NCBI GenBank assembly: GCA_030278955.1
Contig: JAOANR010000002.1
Span: forward strand, 11,087,982 to 11,151,981
DNA length: 64,000 nt
Direction: 5' to 3'
From: Hygrophila difformis
Lineage: Eukaryota > Streptophyta > Magnoliopsida > Lamiales > Acanthaceae
The notes beneath the pieces are model-generated. The model ran no database searches. It was given only the letters and a program-made list of their open reading frames with translations, and had not been told where the DNA came from. Positions 10,118 through 22,604 of the stretch are shown here, in pieces. Both the position numbers and the translations under genes were made by a program. The number at the start of each line of letters is the position of its first letter. The stretch's first letter is position 1.

Positions 10118-10995
10118 CTGCAAATTACCCAATACCAATTATAAGACTAAATTCCACACAAAGGTCAAGCAGAAATACGTAAGGGGCATCAATATACACT
10201 TCCAACGTGAATATACCATAAGAACATCAAATCCTACCGTTTGCTAAGACCAACCAGGAGGTAATCTAGACAAAGGATATGCTCAAACTAGTTCCCAAAA
10301 CCTTTATGGCATTTCGTCGAACACGTTATGTGCGCAATAAACCAAAACCTAAGTTACTAACAACACACGGAAGTTGCCCATAAAACGAAACAATCACTCA
10401 AATAACAACACATCATTTCCGTACAGCGCCAAACAACAAAGAAATGAGCTAATAATCACAACCAATAACAACCAAACATCAAAAACCTCATAGTCTTTCT
10501 AAAGATTTAAATCCAACAAGAATTTGCTAAAAACGTAAACACATTGGGGCATAAATACAAGCGGGACAACAAGAGTAACATCAATTATCACATATGGTTG
10601 CTAATTTGCACTAATCAAGCCTAAAAATAACAAACCCCCAATTTTTGTACATAAACCCTAATTCCTAAATCACTTCACAAATCAAGTCATTCAAAGCATA
10701 AAAATTGAAATTAGTAAGTGGGTTTAGTAGATTCATACCTTGGTGAGTGAAATTGAAGTCGAAATCAAGCAAACGGGAAGGTAACTCGCCGGATTTAGAG
10801 CGAATTGGGGGTGTGGTCTCGAATGGAAATGGGGGAAGTGGCTCCGCGGAGCGCGAGCCCTATTTTCTCGAATAGGGGGAGCCGCGCGCTCGCCGGGCTG
10901 AGGCCCCATACCGTGCGGCCACCGCGCGGGACCCGGAGGGAGTTTTATTTTTTTTCTGTTTTGCTTAATCTCTTTTGCTATACACCCCTCACTCA
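10118..10995 (-). other. Upstream exon and candidate intron of the antisense gene (copy 1)
   Basis: On the minus strand a GC-rich leader with GC-rich dyads (about 10850-10935) runs to ACCAAG|GTATGA, donor at 10738. A 621-base AT-rich stretch ends TAATTTGCAG (acceptor 10118), about 100 bases before the first ATG of the full antisense ORF. Both sites match plant consensus and are present in copy 2. The minus gene therefore seems to have its own 5' leader exon. Splicing is inferred. Confidence 0.4.
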
Positions 10996-11099
10996 ACCCG
11001 AGCATATATTGGCGGTGAGATACAACAACATGGGGTCTCACCGACATCATTCCTGACAAAGACAGTAGAATTGCCTCGCATTCTCTTTTTGTAAGGCAA

Positions 11100-11486
11100 T
11101 AGAAAACCCTCGGGACGGAGAAACATAGGAACCATAAGAAATCCTGTGAAGAGTGGGAAACCGCTTATTGACTAGCGTCACCACCCCAATCTGCTTGTAT
11201 TCACAATGTATTCCGCGACTCCCAATTGAAGAAGTATGTGCACGATCCGACCCATGTACTCTAACCGGAAGAAGTTGAATTTGAGGATGACCTAAGTTAT
11301 GAGGAAGTTCCAGTGCGAATACTGGACACAAAGGAGAGAGTAACGAGGAATAAGACCGTAAGAATGGTCAAGGTCCTTTGGTCCAACCACGAGACGGAGA
11401 CGGCAACGTGGGAGTTGGAGGCCGACATGAAACAACGTTACCCTACCCTCTTCCAAGATGAACCGGCCACAGTTATGGGGACATAA
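11100..11486 (+). pseudogene. Remnant of Gypsy integrase C-terminus with chromodomain (copy 1)
   Basis: The plus strand holds the tail of a chromovirus-type pol. SQLKKYVHDPTHVL, LSYEEVPVRILD and WSNHETETATWELEADM are visible, with YPTLF before the stop codon at 11484-11486. Upstream, a weaker match to the integrase C-terminal region is broken by stops (TGA near 11169, TAA near 11264). Everything from protease to the integrase core is missing. It shows what kind of autonomous parent the LARD derives from. Confidence 0.75.
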
Positions 11487-11493
11487 CTGTATT

Positions 11494-11515
11494 CTTAAGG
11501 GGGGGTGGGGGAGGA
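11494..11515 (+). other. LARD polypurine tract (copy 1)
   Basis: CTTAAGGGGGGGTGGGGGAGGA directly precedes the 3' LTR. In copy 2 (about 42036-42054) the G run differs in length. Confidence 0.85.
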
Positions 11516-14299
11516 TGTAACACCCGAGAAAAACAAATTCAAATTGTTTTGAACTACGTCATGACTTGATCCCTTCACAGGGTACGTAGGCAGCTTGGAA
11601 CTAATTTCTAAATTCAGTCACGAAATAAACCACGAAATAAAATCACAAAACAAATCATAAAGTAAAATCACAAAATAAATCACGAGATAAATCACGAGAT
11701 AAATCACGAGATCGATCGCAAGGACGATAGGAGGAGTTGGAACTAATTTAAACTAGACTACTTAGGCCACGGAAATGTTACGAGCGATAAGCCGAACTCG
11801 TAACAAGTTTAAGGGGAAGATGCCGAACCGGAGACGACCCGAGGATTCGAGCTAACACGTAGGGGGTAGAAAACCGATAGAGGAAAGCAAGGAAAGACCC
11901 GACGGAACACGCGAACCGCTGAACCGGCCGGTCCAGCCGGCCCGCGCCCGCCGCGCGGCCACCGCGCGGACGAAGGCGTCGCGACGCCAGGCCTGGCACG
12001 CGTGCTCCGCGCGGGCGTAGGCGTGGGTGCGCGTCACCAGCGCGCCAGAGGTGCAGAAGGTGCCAAAAATCCGTCCCCCATCAAGGGCAAGCGGATCAAG
12101 GCATTGGGGGAAGCCATAATAACAGCCTTGGGCGCCCCCTACCCCATATTCTCAGAAAACCTAACCCTAAACACTTCCAATCTTCCTCTCCAAGTCAAAA
12201 CCCCTCCGAACTCACTTTCCGGCGAGCATTCCGGCGACGGCGAGGCGAAAGGAACCAAGCCCTGCCCTCTAGACTCTTGGTGAGCTATTGTACAAAGTTT
12301 TAGTTCGTCCCTATAACTCAGAAACTCGGATTCTAACCCTTTTTCTTTACTACGGTTTCCCGTCGGAAAACGAACAAAAAGCGATCGAAGAAGTTGGCCG
12401 TTCGTCGCAACCCTAGGACGCCCGAAAACCCTTTCCAGCGACTCAAAACTCTAACTAAGTAAATTAAGACCTTACTCACAAATGTTTGTGGTATATTGTT
12501 GTTTAAAATTCGAGATCTATACCCGTAACAAAAATCGATTTTCAAAAACCCTATTTTCGTCCAATTTCAAAAACTCGCCTAAAACTCGACCTTCGGGAAT
12601 TCAAACCGAAAACCTTTCAACATAGATTTTGTTCCTAAGACTTTAATCTATCTTGTGCCCAACTTTCAGCCATTGACATTAAGATTTGCTATCCCAAATC
12701 TCGCCGTAAACTTTCTGTGACAAACCGAACATTTGAAACCATTGACAGATTTCATTACTCGACTTGATGCATGTTTTTCACCCGTTTTTACAATGATTTA
12801 ACTTTGCATTTCTAAACAAAAGTTGTAGATAAATGATTCTAGATTATGCATATAAAATTTCATGGATTTTGGAGTTCATTTGATACGTCAAACGGCCGAA
12901 TTTCAGAACCTGTTCCAAGCAATCCTTTGAGTCCGCGCGTGTACAGCTTGTTGTGGTCGATTTTTGAACACCTAAAATTCATTATTCCTAATTTCTTAAC
13001 ACATGAAAGTTGTTCATTAATGTGTTTTGTATCTCCTGTAAAACGTTCGGATCAATTGGCTTTGAAATGAATTTTTAATCGGCGTCGCACGAACCTGTGA
13101 CGAAATCAGTTTTTGAGACAGAAATTATCTTTTGTAAAGAACTCGAATTTTGACTCACTTCGAAACCTTATTTCCAAAAACTTAAAACATGAAAGTTGTT
13201 CATGTGTGTGTTTTTGAGCTACTGTGTAAATTTCAGAATTTTTGGTGTAAAAATAAATTTTTAATTAAGAAAGGCGCAAACTGCGTCAAACCGGATTTTT
13301 CGAACTAGAGAAAACTCGAACTATGAAACGCGATATCGAATCTTTTGATCACTTGAAATACGAACTTTCGAAAAATCCCGTGCACTAGGCTGAGCCGATC
13401 TTCATGCTAATCATTATCTTTGAGACTACCTCGTTAGTGGTCTCCTTACTATCTGAGATTGCCTCGTTAGTGATCTCGCGCGCTGTGTTTTGGATCGCCT
13501 CGTTAGTGGTCCTACTATCTTTTGAGACTGCCTCGTTAGTGGTCTCCCATTGTTGTGGACTGCCTCGTTAGTGGTCCTATGTTGAGATTGCCTCGTTAGT
13601 GATCTCCTGGTATGGTGTCCTCTTCTTAGTTTGCGGGATAAATTATAAAAGACTTGTGTGAGTGTTAATTACGCTTAAATCCTATTTACCATGTTTTTAA
13701 ACTACGCATTTAAATTACGTCATTAAATTATGCCTTTAAATTCCGCCTTTAATATTTAGTCTTTTTAAATTATGCATTTTCGTCTTGGATAAATTAATCA
13801 TGTTTTCCGCTGCGAATAAAATATGAATTTTAAATGAATGCATGAAAAGGGTAAAATCTTTGGATTTAAACCCATGGAACCCCTTAAATTGTTAGTTAGG
13901 GATTAACTTACTCGGTATATTTTTATACTGATAAACCGTTGTTATTTTTCTTTTACAGAGTATGTCGAGTGACGCATTGCATATGCACTTGGGGGAAACC
14001 ATAATGGACATTTTAAATTCTGCATCGTACTGTTTTTACCGGGTCTGTTAAACCCGAGGATTTGGCCATGTTGGCCGTGATTTACTTTCCGCTGCATTTA
14101 CTCTATTTGTTTTCGCGCATTACTACTATCGTATTTTGAGTTAAGTATTATAAATTTCCGGACTAAATCTTCAAATGTTTTTAAATCTTTTGCATACCCA
14201 CAAGCCTTGCATTTCCTTAGTGAGCTCGGGAAGCCGTGTCTTGCTAGGGAGATGTGGCGGTGACATCCCGGCCTGGGTTATCAAATCCGGGGTGTTACA
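11516..14299 (+). repeat. LARD 3' LTR, 2784 bp (copy 1)
   Basis: TGTAACACCCGAG to CCGGGGTGTTACA. It has the same internal order as the 5' LTR: candidate donor GTGAGC at 12280, mini-hairpin array 13422-13606, hairpin 13913-13930 and acceptor ending at 13958. The array's first loop reads TACCTCG instead of TGCCTCG. The TSD tcatc follows at 14300-14304. Confidence 0.9.
13422..13606 (+). repeat. Mini-hairpin array in LARD 3' LTR (copy 1)
   Basis: The same six units, in the same order, as at 6396-6580. All stems are intact, although the two LTRs differ elsewhere by substitutions and indels. Confidence 0.85.
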
Positions 14300-15799
14300 T
14301 CATCCTTCTTCTTCTATTTTTTTTTTGTTCTTGGTTTGATTTTCTGGATTGATGTGGGTTTGTGAATTTGGGGATGGATTTGAAAGTGGTTTTGAATGGA
14401 GAGACGGTGGTGGCGTTGGCTGGCCGCGACGGGGAAGCGGTGGCCATGGGAGGCGGCAGAGGTGGGGTGGCCGCGTGCGGCCGTGGTTTTGGGGGAGGGA
14501 GATGGAATGGTGGCCGGATGCAGGCGGAGGGATTCGGTGGTGGTGTCGGATCCGTGGCTGTGGTGGTGGCGGCGGAACCGCCGCTGATAGGAAATAGATG
14601 GTGGTGGTGAAACGGTGGCGCGAGGGTTGCCGGAGGCGGCGGCTGAATTCGATGGGGAGACCTGAGATGGTGGTTGTGGCCGGATTCGTCGGAGGGGGTC
14701 GCCGGCGGGAGGGAGATGGTGCTGTGGGTGTGGTGGCAAGGGCATGGCCGGAGAAGGAGAGAAAGAGGAAGATGATGGTGGTGGCGGAAGTGGCTGTCGG
14801 AGGTGTCGCCGGCGGGCTGCCGGCGGCAGTGGCGGCGCCGGAGGGCGGCGGTGACAGGGTTACAAAATTAGGGTTAGGGTTTGGTTGGGTTTTTGGGCTT
14901 AGGGTTAAGGCTTCCCATATTGAGCTTGGTTTGTGTTGGGCTCAATTTAATTAATTTTAACTCATGGACTTAATAGAATGACCCAATCCAAATAATCAAT
15001 CATGGACTAAATTGCCTTAATTGTTTAAATTATGGACTTAATTTATTTAATACTCCGGAACCGTTAGTCGAGTAATCCAATACTCCACATTCCTTAATTC
15101 GGGACCATAACTAATTAATAGTCGGATAATTCTCGATAATTAAATGAGTTAAGCATTTTAATTTAATTATAAGGACTCAATTTTTTTTAATTTATTCCAT
15201 TTATTGCATTATTTACTCAAATGCTTAAACTCGAGATAACTATAATTTCCTTTGGACTATTATCGCATTATTTGGATTTAATTATCACTAACCTTGAACT
15301 CAGCTAATAATCTTTAATTTTTATTTGTACTTTCAATCTCGTAATATAGTATAGTAGAGACTCATTGATCTAATTCACCTCATAGTGGATCTCCAGTTCA
15401 ACTTAAAAAGACAGTGGGTCTCCTTAACAAAATAATTCGAGTCTAATAACATTTAATCCAATTGTTCATCAATAGACTTAACTCGCTTAATAACTAGTCT
15501 CCTTAGCCAAAGTGGTCGAAGTCTTGGAAATTAATAATTGGATAATTCGTTTATTAAAAATTGGGTTGTCCACAAATTTCGTAACTTAGTTGGCTAAGTA
15601 TTTTTTTTAATTAGGTCATGGTCTCTTAAATTCTAATGACTTACTCCCTTTATGTCCAATAATAATTATTTCAATGCTTATAAATTAATGATCATAAGTT
15701 CAATTAGATTCCTTTCATCTAAAAATTAATTTTATGTGAAATTTTGAATGTTCATTTATTTAAATGTAAGTTTTATTTAAAATTTTACGGAGTGTTATA
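14300..15799 (-). repeat. Element C left LTR, distal segment (copy 1)
   Basis: The LTR resumes after the LARD. It begins with a GC-rich, GGTGG-rich zone (about 14340-14860), open on the minus strand as a Pro/His/Ser-rich 143-aa frame that is probably leader sequence rather than a gene. It then becomes AT-rich and ends ACGGAGTGTTATA at 15799. In the element's own orientation the LTR starts TATAACAC, not TG. A short TTAGGGTTAGGG stretch occurs near 14867-14881. Confidence 0.8.
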
Positions 15800-15888
15800 G
15801 TCTACCCTCCTTAAAATAAGGCTTCGTCCTCGAAGTCTCACGATAAAACTGGAAGTTATTCTCAACTAGATGTATATCTTTCTAACGC

Positions 15889-15932
<44 letters not shown>

Positions 15933-17110
15933 TTATGGAAAACTCTCGATCAGTTATTATTCTCTTCAGACTGCTTCGAATATTTATCCTTAATATCCTT
16001 CCTAACTCCTTTAGTTGCATTATGTATACCCCGCATGTATCACATACCTTCATTATCAAATTTAATCCATTGATGGTCCTAAAACTCTTCACTTGGTCCG
16101 TAATAATAAAGTTGGTTGGTCCATTTCTCTTTTAGCACTTTCTTTAGCGGAATTTGCTAACTGCTATGTACTATTTTTCTTTCCTAGGGGATGAAAGTAA
16201 ATTATTTCATTTAATCATTCATCGATTGTCCATATTTTATTACGCTTCTAAGGGTATCCAGAATAAGTCTAGGGAATTAAATCCAACGATATGTTATTTC
16301 TATTATGGGGTTTCATTGATTCAATTTAAATTGGCAGACTTCATTTGAGTACACTATACTCCTTAATAAATCCCACTTGTCTCGTTGGTAAACTGTTGTC
16401 CTTAAGAAGAATTATATATTCGTTTCGTAACACTCCGTCGATTTTGCTTGATATACTTGGCCCGATAATTAATTGTTATGCTTGGAGCATCCTTTACATT
16501 TTAAAAGTATTAAGGTAAGTTCCTCGAGTTCATCCTAGAATATATAAAATTTAAATCCCTTGGAAATCCAACTCATCTCATCCTTAACAAATATTTACGT
16601 CTAGGGTAATACAAAAATCATCCTTTGTTGTACACATGGGAATTTTCTAAGTCCATATCACTTGAAATTTCCAAATGTTAATTAAATGTCCCTTATGGAT
16701 ATCCGACTAATGGTATGCCCAACTTATATTGGGCTTCGAAAGAAAAGACATTGCGTTAAGAGTAGGTTGGGTTCAAATGCATAGTCTATAAAATTTATAG
16801 TAAGTATCTTTCTTACTATGTCTTCTTGATCGGTCTTCTTGATAAGTATTCATTTTACAAGTAACAATAACTTTAAATGAGGATTTTACGATTTCCTTGC
16901 TTGGTGAGTTATCACATTGATAAATAATAATGGCATTTCCAACTAAGGATTATCCACCATAATTTGAAAATTATGAAATTGAAAAATTAATGGGTAGGGA
17001 ATCTTCTTCTCTCGAATATAAACTTCGTCCTTGACAATTCAATGTCTTTCATGGAAATATGAAGAACATTAACTCCTCGTAATATAGGCTCTTGTAAATT
17101 CTTATTATTT

Positions 17111-17159
<49 letters not shown>

Positions 17160-18352
17160 GTTGTTGTTGTTGTTATTATTGTCATTATTATTATTTTTGA
17201 AGGAGAAACCTTTTTCATAACATATTTGGAAATTCTATCAAGGTAGATAAACGTAATTTTTGACTATTCCATCGAGCCTCACTTAGCATGATCTTTTGAT
17301 CAAACATTGGGTTCCAAGTCCTTAAACCTAGGATAGAATTTTAACGCCTTAATTAATCCTTTAAGCTCTTATTGAGGCAAATTATTCTTGGTAGATATTT
17401 AACTTCTATGCCAATTGGCATATAAATTTAGGGGAACTTCGTAAATGTTTTGTAGAACTCGTGGTGAGTTTAAAAATCTTTTGGTTCCATTTCATAATAT
17501 TCTCGTCTTATCTTTAAGACGACATAATATTTGGAAAATTCTTATTGATCGTCATCCGCATCATCATCTTGTTAACACATAATTCGTGCTCTTGTAAGTC
17601 TAAGGTATAAACTTATGTTGACTAAGGCAAGAACGCAAATCGCACTAACGCATAAAATAATTTGCGATACGACGATTTCTTATATAGATCGAGGAAGGGT
17701 CATAGACCATTTCAATACCCTGTTACCACTTGGTAGGTACAACTCTGGGGTAACGTTCCTATACCTTTCCAATGGTAAAAATAAAAGTAATTGTGAATAT
17801 CGTCACCTATTGTAGGCATCATCTTACGTAATAAGGCAACTGAACTGAGAAGCCAAGGAACTAGTGCAATACTAGTAGATTATCCAAAACACGTCTAGAG
17901 GTAGATACTAAGGCAAAGCAGTCATAAGATAATCGGAGAGAGACTCTAGCTCGGAGTCCGATACCTTGGAAAATTCTTGTCAATAATATACTTGTAATAA
18001 ACCAAAATTCTGCTCGTGCCTATATGCATATGTGTGCGTGTCCCCATCCCAAAATTTAACTAAAAAAAATTACTTGGCATAGTCTTTTCAAAATACTTCG
18101 TGCAAAAATTTCAATAATTTAAATGCACTACTTCTTAGAGCAAAAACGGCTCTTCAAGAATATTTCTCGTGCAAAAATTGCAATAATTTACATGCACTAA
18201 TCCGAATGCTTCCAAATACTTTTCGTGTAAAATTTTAATAATTTAAATACACGACTTGTATAGCCACCTGGCTTTTAAAAATAACTTTGGGTGCATGAAT
18301 TTTAAAAATTTCAGATGCACAATTCCAAGAGTAAAACGCTCTGATACCAATC
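15800..18352 (-). other. Element C internal region, no recognisable genes (copy 1)
   Basis: The 2.55 kb between the LTRs contain the minus-strand polypurine tract at 15800-15816 and the tRNA-Met primer site at 18338-18349. A (CT)n(TA)n microsatellite lies at about 15889-15932 and an (ATT)n(GTT)n microsatellite at about 17104-17190. I find no gag, protease, RT, RNase H or integrase motif on either strand; ORFs are under 80 aa. It therefore looks non-autonomous. Confidence 0.7.
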
Positions 18353-20375
18353 TGTAACACCCCCATTTTCCCTAAAGATGCAGCGGAAGAAAAGAGCGGG
18401 AATAATGGGTGGGGTGCTACCGCCACGTATTCCGGACTGCCCGAAATACGCTAAGGCTAGCATAAATAATTGCAGAAAATCAGAATTGAATGTATATGCT
18501 AACCACGTTCCGGACAAGCTAGCATATAATTCACAAAGAAGCTTATATACTATGAGAAGTATAAAATAAGCTTAATAAAAATGTTTGGTATAGCATAACC
18601 AAACGGAGGACAGCATTCCTCAAAGCGCGCAATAACAATAATGGAGTAAATCCATGGAAGTTTTATTTCATAAAAAGGGGTTGTCTATTTCATACTCAAA
18701 AATACTGTTAAACGCATAATGCATTGTTTAAAACAGTAGGGCACCATATTTTCATAAATGGGATAAAACCCAAATATTTTGTTTATGCTCGATAAATCAC
18801 TATCTATGCCAAGTAATAGCTTTTTATCCCAAAAAGGGGGTTTTAAAATATACATTTTCATAAATAATACCCCAAATCGTGCTCGTGCAGATGATGCTTT
18901 GCAGATCTCAAACCTGAAAGGAAATGGTGACAAGTGTAGAGTCAGCGAAAACAATCGCTGAGTAAGTAGACCCTTACTCCCGAAGGAGATCGGGTTGCAG
19001 AAATAATTTAAAGACAACAGTTATGGTAATGGTATGCTAAAACGAGAATTAATTTAAGCACAGACAAAATCCATATAAATCTAATCCCGGGAAGAGATAA
19101 CATGACACTATGCGTTACCAAGAAATAAATTCCTCAGCCAACATGATGTGCAGGTTCCCGTTGTAGGGCCCAAATCTCACATACATTCAAGGGTTGTGGT
19201 GGAGGTACGAAATTTCCTCAGACCACATTGAATCGAGAAATGGCATCGGGCTGATTTCCATCAGTCCCCGTAAGTCGTGTATTACAGGCAAACGGCGGAG
19301 GATTAGCATCTGTCCCCGTAAGTCGTGTAACACAAGCAAACGGCGGAGGTGGCAGCAGCGACCCAAAACTTGGACCAAACCCCGTAACAATGCGCGCTCA
19401 AAAATCCATAGGACATTGAGAATAATTGCAAGTATTGTAAAGCACAGTAAAATGGCATACCAATAATCCAAAAGCAGTAGGGAGCTATAAACATAAATTT
19501 AAAAATAAGAAAACGGTATATAAAATTTATGCTTAAGCTAAATAAATTAAGGCTTACTCCAAAGAGTAAAAATATACTTACCGTCACTGTGGATGGAATG
19601 GACACGACACACGCACGGTCTACGAGCAGATATCCCTTTACAGCTATTTGACTAGCAAAAATTATAATATTAACATCATTTGCTATAATGATATTTTAAT
19701 GGAAATAATAACTAAAATTTTCCAATTTAATAAATCTTACCCGAGCACTCTCATGGACTAGCTATCTGTACTAATCCTTAGCTCTAAAACTCTTTTGGAA
19801 CAAGCAGCAAAAATCTCATTCGAATCCCAACTACTAAACTATTTCAAAACTCAAGCCACACTGGAAACTCAAAGAAACTAACTGAATTCGAGATGGGAAA
19901 TGGCGTGAGAATTGTGTGAGTAGAAGGGGGTTTATATAGAGGTAATGGGTGAAGAAGACAAGAAGTTGTCCTCCCTCAAATCAGCTTTCCAGACTGCATT
20001 ACCACAAATGTGCCCCTGCCCTCATTAATTTCTGTATGTGTCTCTTTGAAACCGTCCTCCTCTCTTTTCTCGCATATGGTAGCTCCGACAGGTGGCGGCG
20101 ATGATACCGACGAGCGGCGGCCGGTGACAGCGGCGGTCTTCTCCTTCCATTTTCTCATCCTTCTTCTTCTATTTTTTTTTTTTTTGTTCTTGGTTTGATT
20201 TTCTGGATTGATGTGGGTTTGTGAATTTGGGGATAGATTTGAAAGTGGTTTTGAATGGAGAGACGGTGGTGGCGTTGGCTGGCCGCGACGGGGAAGCGGT
20301 GGCCATGGGAGGCGGCACAGGTGGGGTGGCCGCGTGCGGCCGTGGTTTTGGGGGAGGGAGATGGAATGGTGGCCG
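18353..20375 (-). repeat. Element C right LTR, truncated by the duplication junction (copy 1)
   Basis: It begins TGTAACACCCCCATTTTCCC and matches 48887-50910 closely, including the hairpin CAGCGA/TCGCTG at 18943-18960. It then switches abruptly at 20369-20375 to sequence of element D's LTR. The full-length version is at 48887-52183. Confidence 0.88.
20369..20375. other. Junction of the 30.5-kb tandem duplication
   Basis: To the left the sequence follows C's right LTR (as at 50904-50910). To the right it follows the repeat array of a D-type LTR (compare about 55524 onward). The shared GTGGCCG gives 7 bp of microhomology. The repeated unit is about 20373-50907, and copy 1 extends off the left of the window. 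Confidence 0.75.
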
Positions 20376-21270
20376 TCGGATCGCCGGCTAAACAGAAGCT
20401 TACGAAACAGCTGCGGCCGCCGGATCACCGGCAAAACTAAACATTATTGAGATGGTGACATAACGGGAAAAAATTAAAAGACTTAGTCCTTTTCTTTTAT
20501 GTATTTATTTATTTAAGTCTTTAATTATGCATTTAAATTTTGTCTAAAATTTTATACCATGCTTAGTTTATTATTTATGAATTTAAATGCATGTTCAAGT
20601 ATACAAATTAAATTCTTATTGTTCTAAAAAAATTTTAATATTATTTTTAAATTATGCCTTTAGTCATGCTATTTAATATGCCATGTTGTTTAAATTATGC
20701 ATATGCCTTAAATTCTCATTTGTTTTAAACTTAATTTGGCTATGAGAATATGTGTATTAAATTATTGTCTATTAATTAGTCGAATTACATGTTTTTGATA
20801 TGCATGCTTAAAAATGAGATTTTAATTATTAAAATTTTTAAACCCCTTTATTGCTACGTTAGGAATTAACTTACTCAGTATTTTATATACTGATAAAACC
20901 CGTTGTTTCATTTTTCTTTACAGAGTATGGAGAGATGGCATGAGCATGCACACATATTGGGGTTCGGTAACTAAATTAATAATTGTGAATGTTGCATTTT
21001 ACTAGACTTAAATTATTTACTGTGTGTTTGGCCATGTAGGCCGTATTTATATTTCCGCTGCATTACATATATTTACATTTAGATATTATTTTTCCGCTGC
21101 AACTTATTATTAACTTCAAGTTATATACGATGGGCTGTTTACTTATTCAAATGTTTTAAAAACTGAAACCATAGCCTTGCATCTCCCTGGCAAGCTCGAA
21201 AAAGTCGTGTCTTGCTAGGGAGGTGTGGCGGTGGCATCCCGGCCTGGGCTATCAAATCCGGGGTGTTACA
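20376..21270 (+). repeat. Element D 5' LTR remnant
   Basis: This 0.9-kb LTR end is homologous to about 55537-56437, with the same hairpin CAGTAT/ATACTG (20876-20892), acceptor TTTACAG|AGTATG and ending CCGGGGTGTTACA. Its 5' two thirds are missing because the duplication junction falls inside the 45-bp array. The retained array units contain the core GATCGCCGGCTAAA. Confidence 0.8.
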
Positions 21271-21273
21271 AGT

Positions 21274-21285
21274 TAGTATCAGAGC
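21274..21285 (+). other. Primer binding site of element D
   Basis: TAGTATCAGAGC lies three bases after the LTR. It matches the tRNA-Met primer site with one G-to-A change at the second base. Confidence 0.8.
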
Positions 21286-21953
21286 CCGGAATATTTTAAA
21301 ACTATTATTTTAAAGAGCCCGGAATATTTTAAAGTTACTATTATTATTTTTAAACCATTATTTTAAACCTAGTATTATTTTTAAATTTATTATTTCTAAA
21401 ACTACTAGTATTATTTTGAGCCCAAAAATTTTATTTACTTAGTGTAATATTTTAAGCCCAAAGATTAATTATTTTTGGCCCAATATTTAATTATCATGAT
21501 AAGCCCAATTATTTTGGCCAAATACCCTTGTTTTTACTTAAGCCCAAATAATTTATTTCTTTTGGCCCAATATAGTGGCCCAAACCTTTTACCCTTATTC
21601 TTTTAAAATATTTCCATGGAATAAATTTATTTTTAAAACCCATGGATAAATAAATGCATGCATAAATTAAATTTTTATTGGCGGGATTGCATATGCATAC
21701 ATACATAATTGTACTAACTTCTTTAATGTGAATTATCGGCGTTAAGAAACACTCCTATATTAGAATTCGACATGACTTTGACTTAGGAGCGCTTGCTAAA
21801 GACTAACCTTGCCTAAGTCCTAGATCTCGATCACTTATGCTTAGCGTGCTCCCATCTATTCTCTCTCTTCTTGCCATTCTAACATTTAGACTTTCCTGAC
21901 TGCTAACGTGCCTTAGATTAGAAACTCATCTTCGCATGCTTTCAAAACGGAAA

Positions 21954-22527
21954 ATGGCACCTAGAGGAAGACCTAGCAATCCACCCATCCCACCCAAGAC
22001 CAACGAAGAGCCACGACAACCCGACGTACCAGTACAAGACGTTAGTGCACCCAATCAAGGAGGGCAAGTAGCCTCCATACCCAAGAACTTAAGTGACCGC
22101 TTGAGAACTATAGAGGAAGCTTTGGTTTTCTTGGGAAATGCACTAACCAACCAAGGGAAGGGCAAGAGGAAACGGGACCACGGAACCGATAATTACTCAG
22201 GTAGGAACCATATTCGGGGAGGCCCGAATAGACCACCTCAAGGCAACAGTGGAGGAAACAAAGGGATAGTCTTCAACCATGGTGGCGACGCCACCATGCC
22301 CAAAGTGTGGTAAACCACATTATGCGAGAGGATGCCCTAAACCTGGCGCGTGCTATCGATGCGGTCGACAGGGTCACCGACTGCGTGAATGCCGGACTCG
22401 GATGGAGAACATTGACAAGCGAGAAGATTTGAACAGGCTGGATTTGGTGAACGCTCAGCAAGGAAATCAAGGAGGAACTGTAGGACGATTGGATGACGAC
22501 GATCGAGTCAAACTACCAGCTCAATGA
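21954..22527 (+). pseudogene. Deleted gag of element D with two zinc knuckles
   Basis: The frame starting MAPRGRPSNPP has a Pro-rich N-terminus and a short helix (SDRLRTIEEALVFLGNAL), then jumps to a basic linker (KGKRKRDHG). The usual gag core is deleted. Around 22290 the frame shifts, and the adjacent frame carries CPKCGKPHYARGC and CYRCGRQGHRLREC, two CCHC-type knuckles typical of plant Gypsy gag. The frame ends at 22527 and no pol follows. The element is a deletion derivative. Confidence 0.75.
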
Positions 22528-22604
22528 GAAGGGGGTCGAAGGTAACGATACCCGAACCTTCCCGAGAATAACGTATAGGCAGTTATGGGGACATAACTGA
22601 AGTC

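Larger units (their letters stand above)
4462..14299 (+). mobile_element. Long-LTR non-autonomous retrotransposon, LARD-like (copy 1)
   Basis: This is a complete 9.8-kb insertion: 5' LTR 4462-7272, primer site 7276-7287, internal region 7273-11515, polypurine tract, 3' LTR 11516-14299. The TSD tcatc lies at 4457-4461 and 14300-14304. The uninterrupted target is visible at about 20153-20162 and 50692-50701 in C's right LTRs. The interior lacks protease, RT and RNase H. Only a decayed integrase/chromodomain tail near 11100-11486 shows descent from a chromovirus-type Gypsy element. In place of pol it carries a small coiled-coil ORF and an antisense gene. Movement would need proteins supplied in trans. 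By eye the two LTRs differ by a few percent plus indels, so the insertion is older than the Copia. Confidence 0.88.
3142..20375 (-). mobile_element. Element C, duplicated copy 1: left LTR remainder, internal region, truncated right LTR
   Basis: This is a minus-strand LTR retrotransposon with very long LTRs, interrupted by the LARD at 4462-14299. The left LTR, which is the 3' LTR in the element's own orientation, occupies 3142-4461 and 14300-15799. The internal region is 15800-18352. The right LTR starts at 18353 and stops at the duplication junction (20369-20375) instead of running its full 3.3 kb. Orientation comes from the reverse-complemented tRNA-Met primer site GCTCTGATACCA at 18338-18349, next to the right LTR, and from a polypurine tract (reverse of GTCTACCCTCCTTAAAA) at 15800, next to the left LTR. 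Confidence 0.85.

Noticed and set aside
14865..14885. Telomere-like TTAGGGTTAGGGTTTGG (also near 45400 and 51250)
   Set aside because: Only two imperfect units, present in every copy of C's LTR, so it is LTR sequence and not an interstitial telomere.
14349..14954. Several plus-strand Gly/Trp/Arg-rich ORFs in the GC-rich part of C's LTR
   Set aside because: Low-complexity GGTGG sequence open in several frames at once; none shows a domain, and the element is transcribed from the minus strand.
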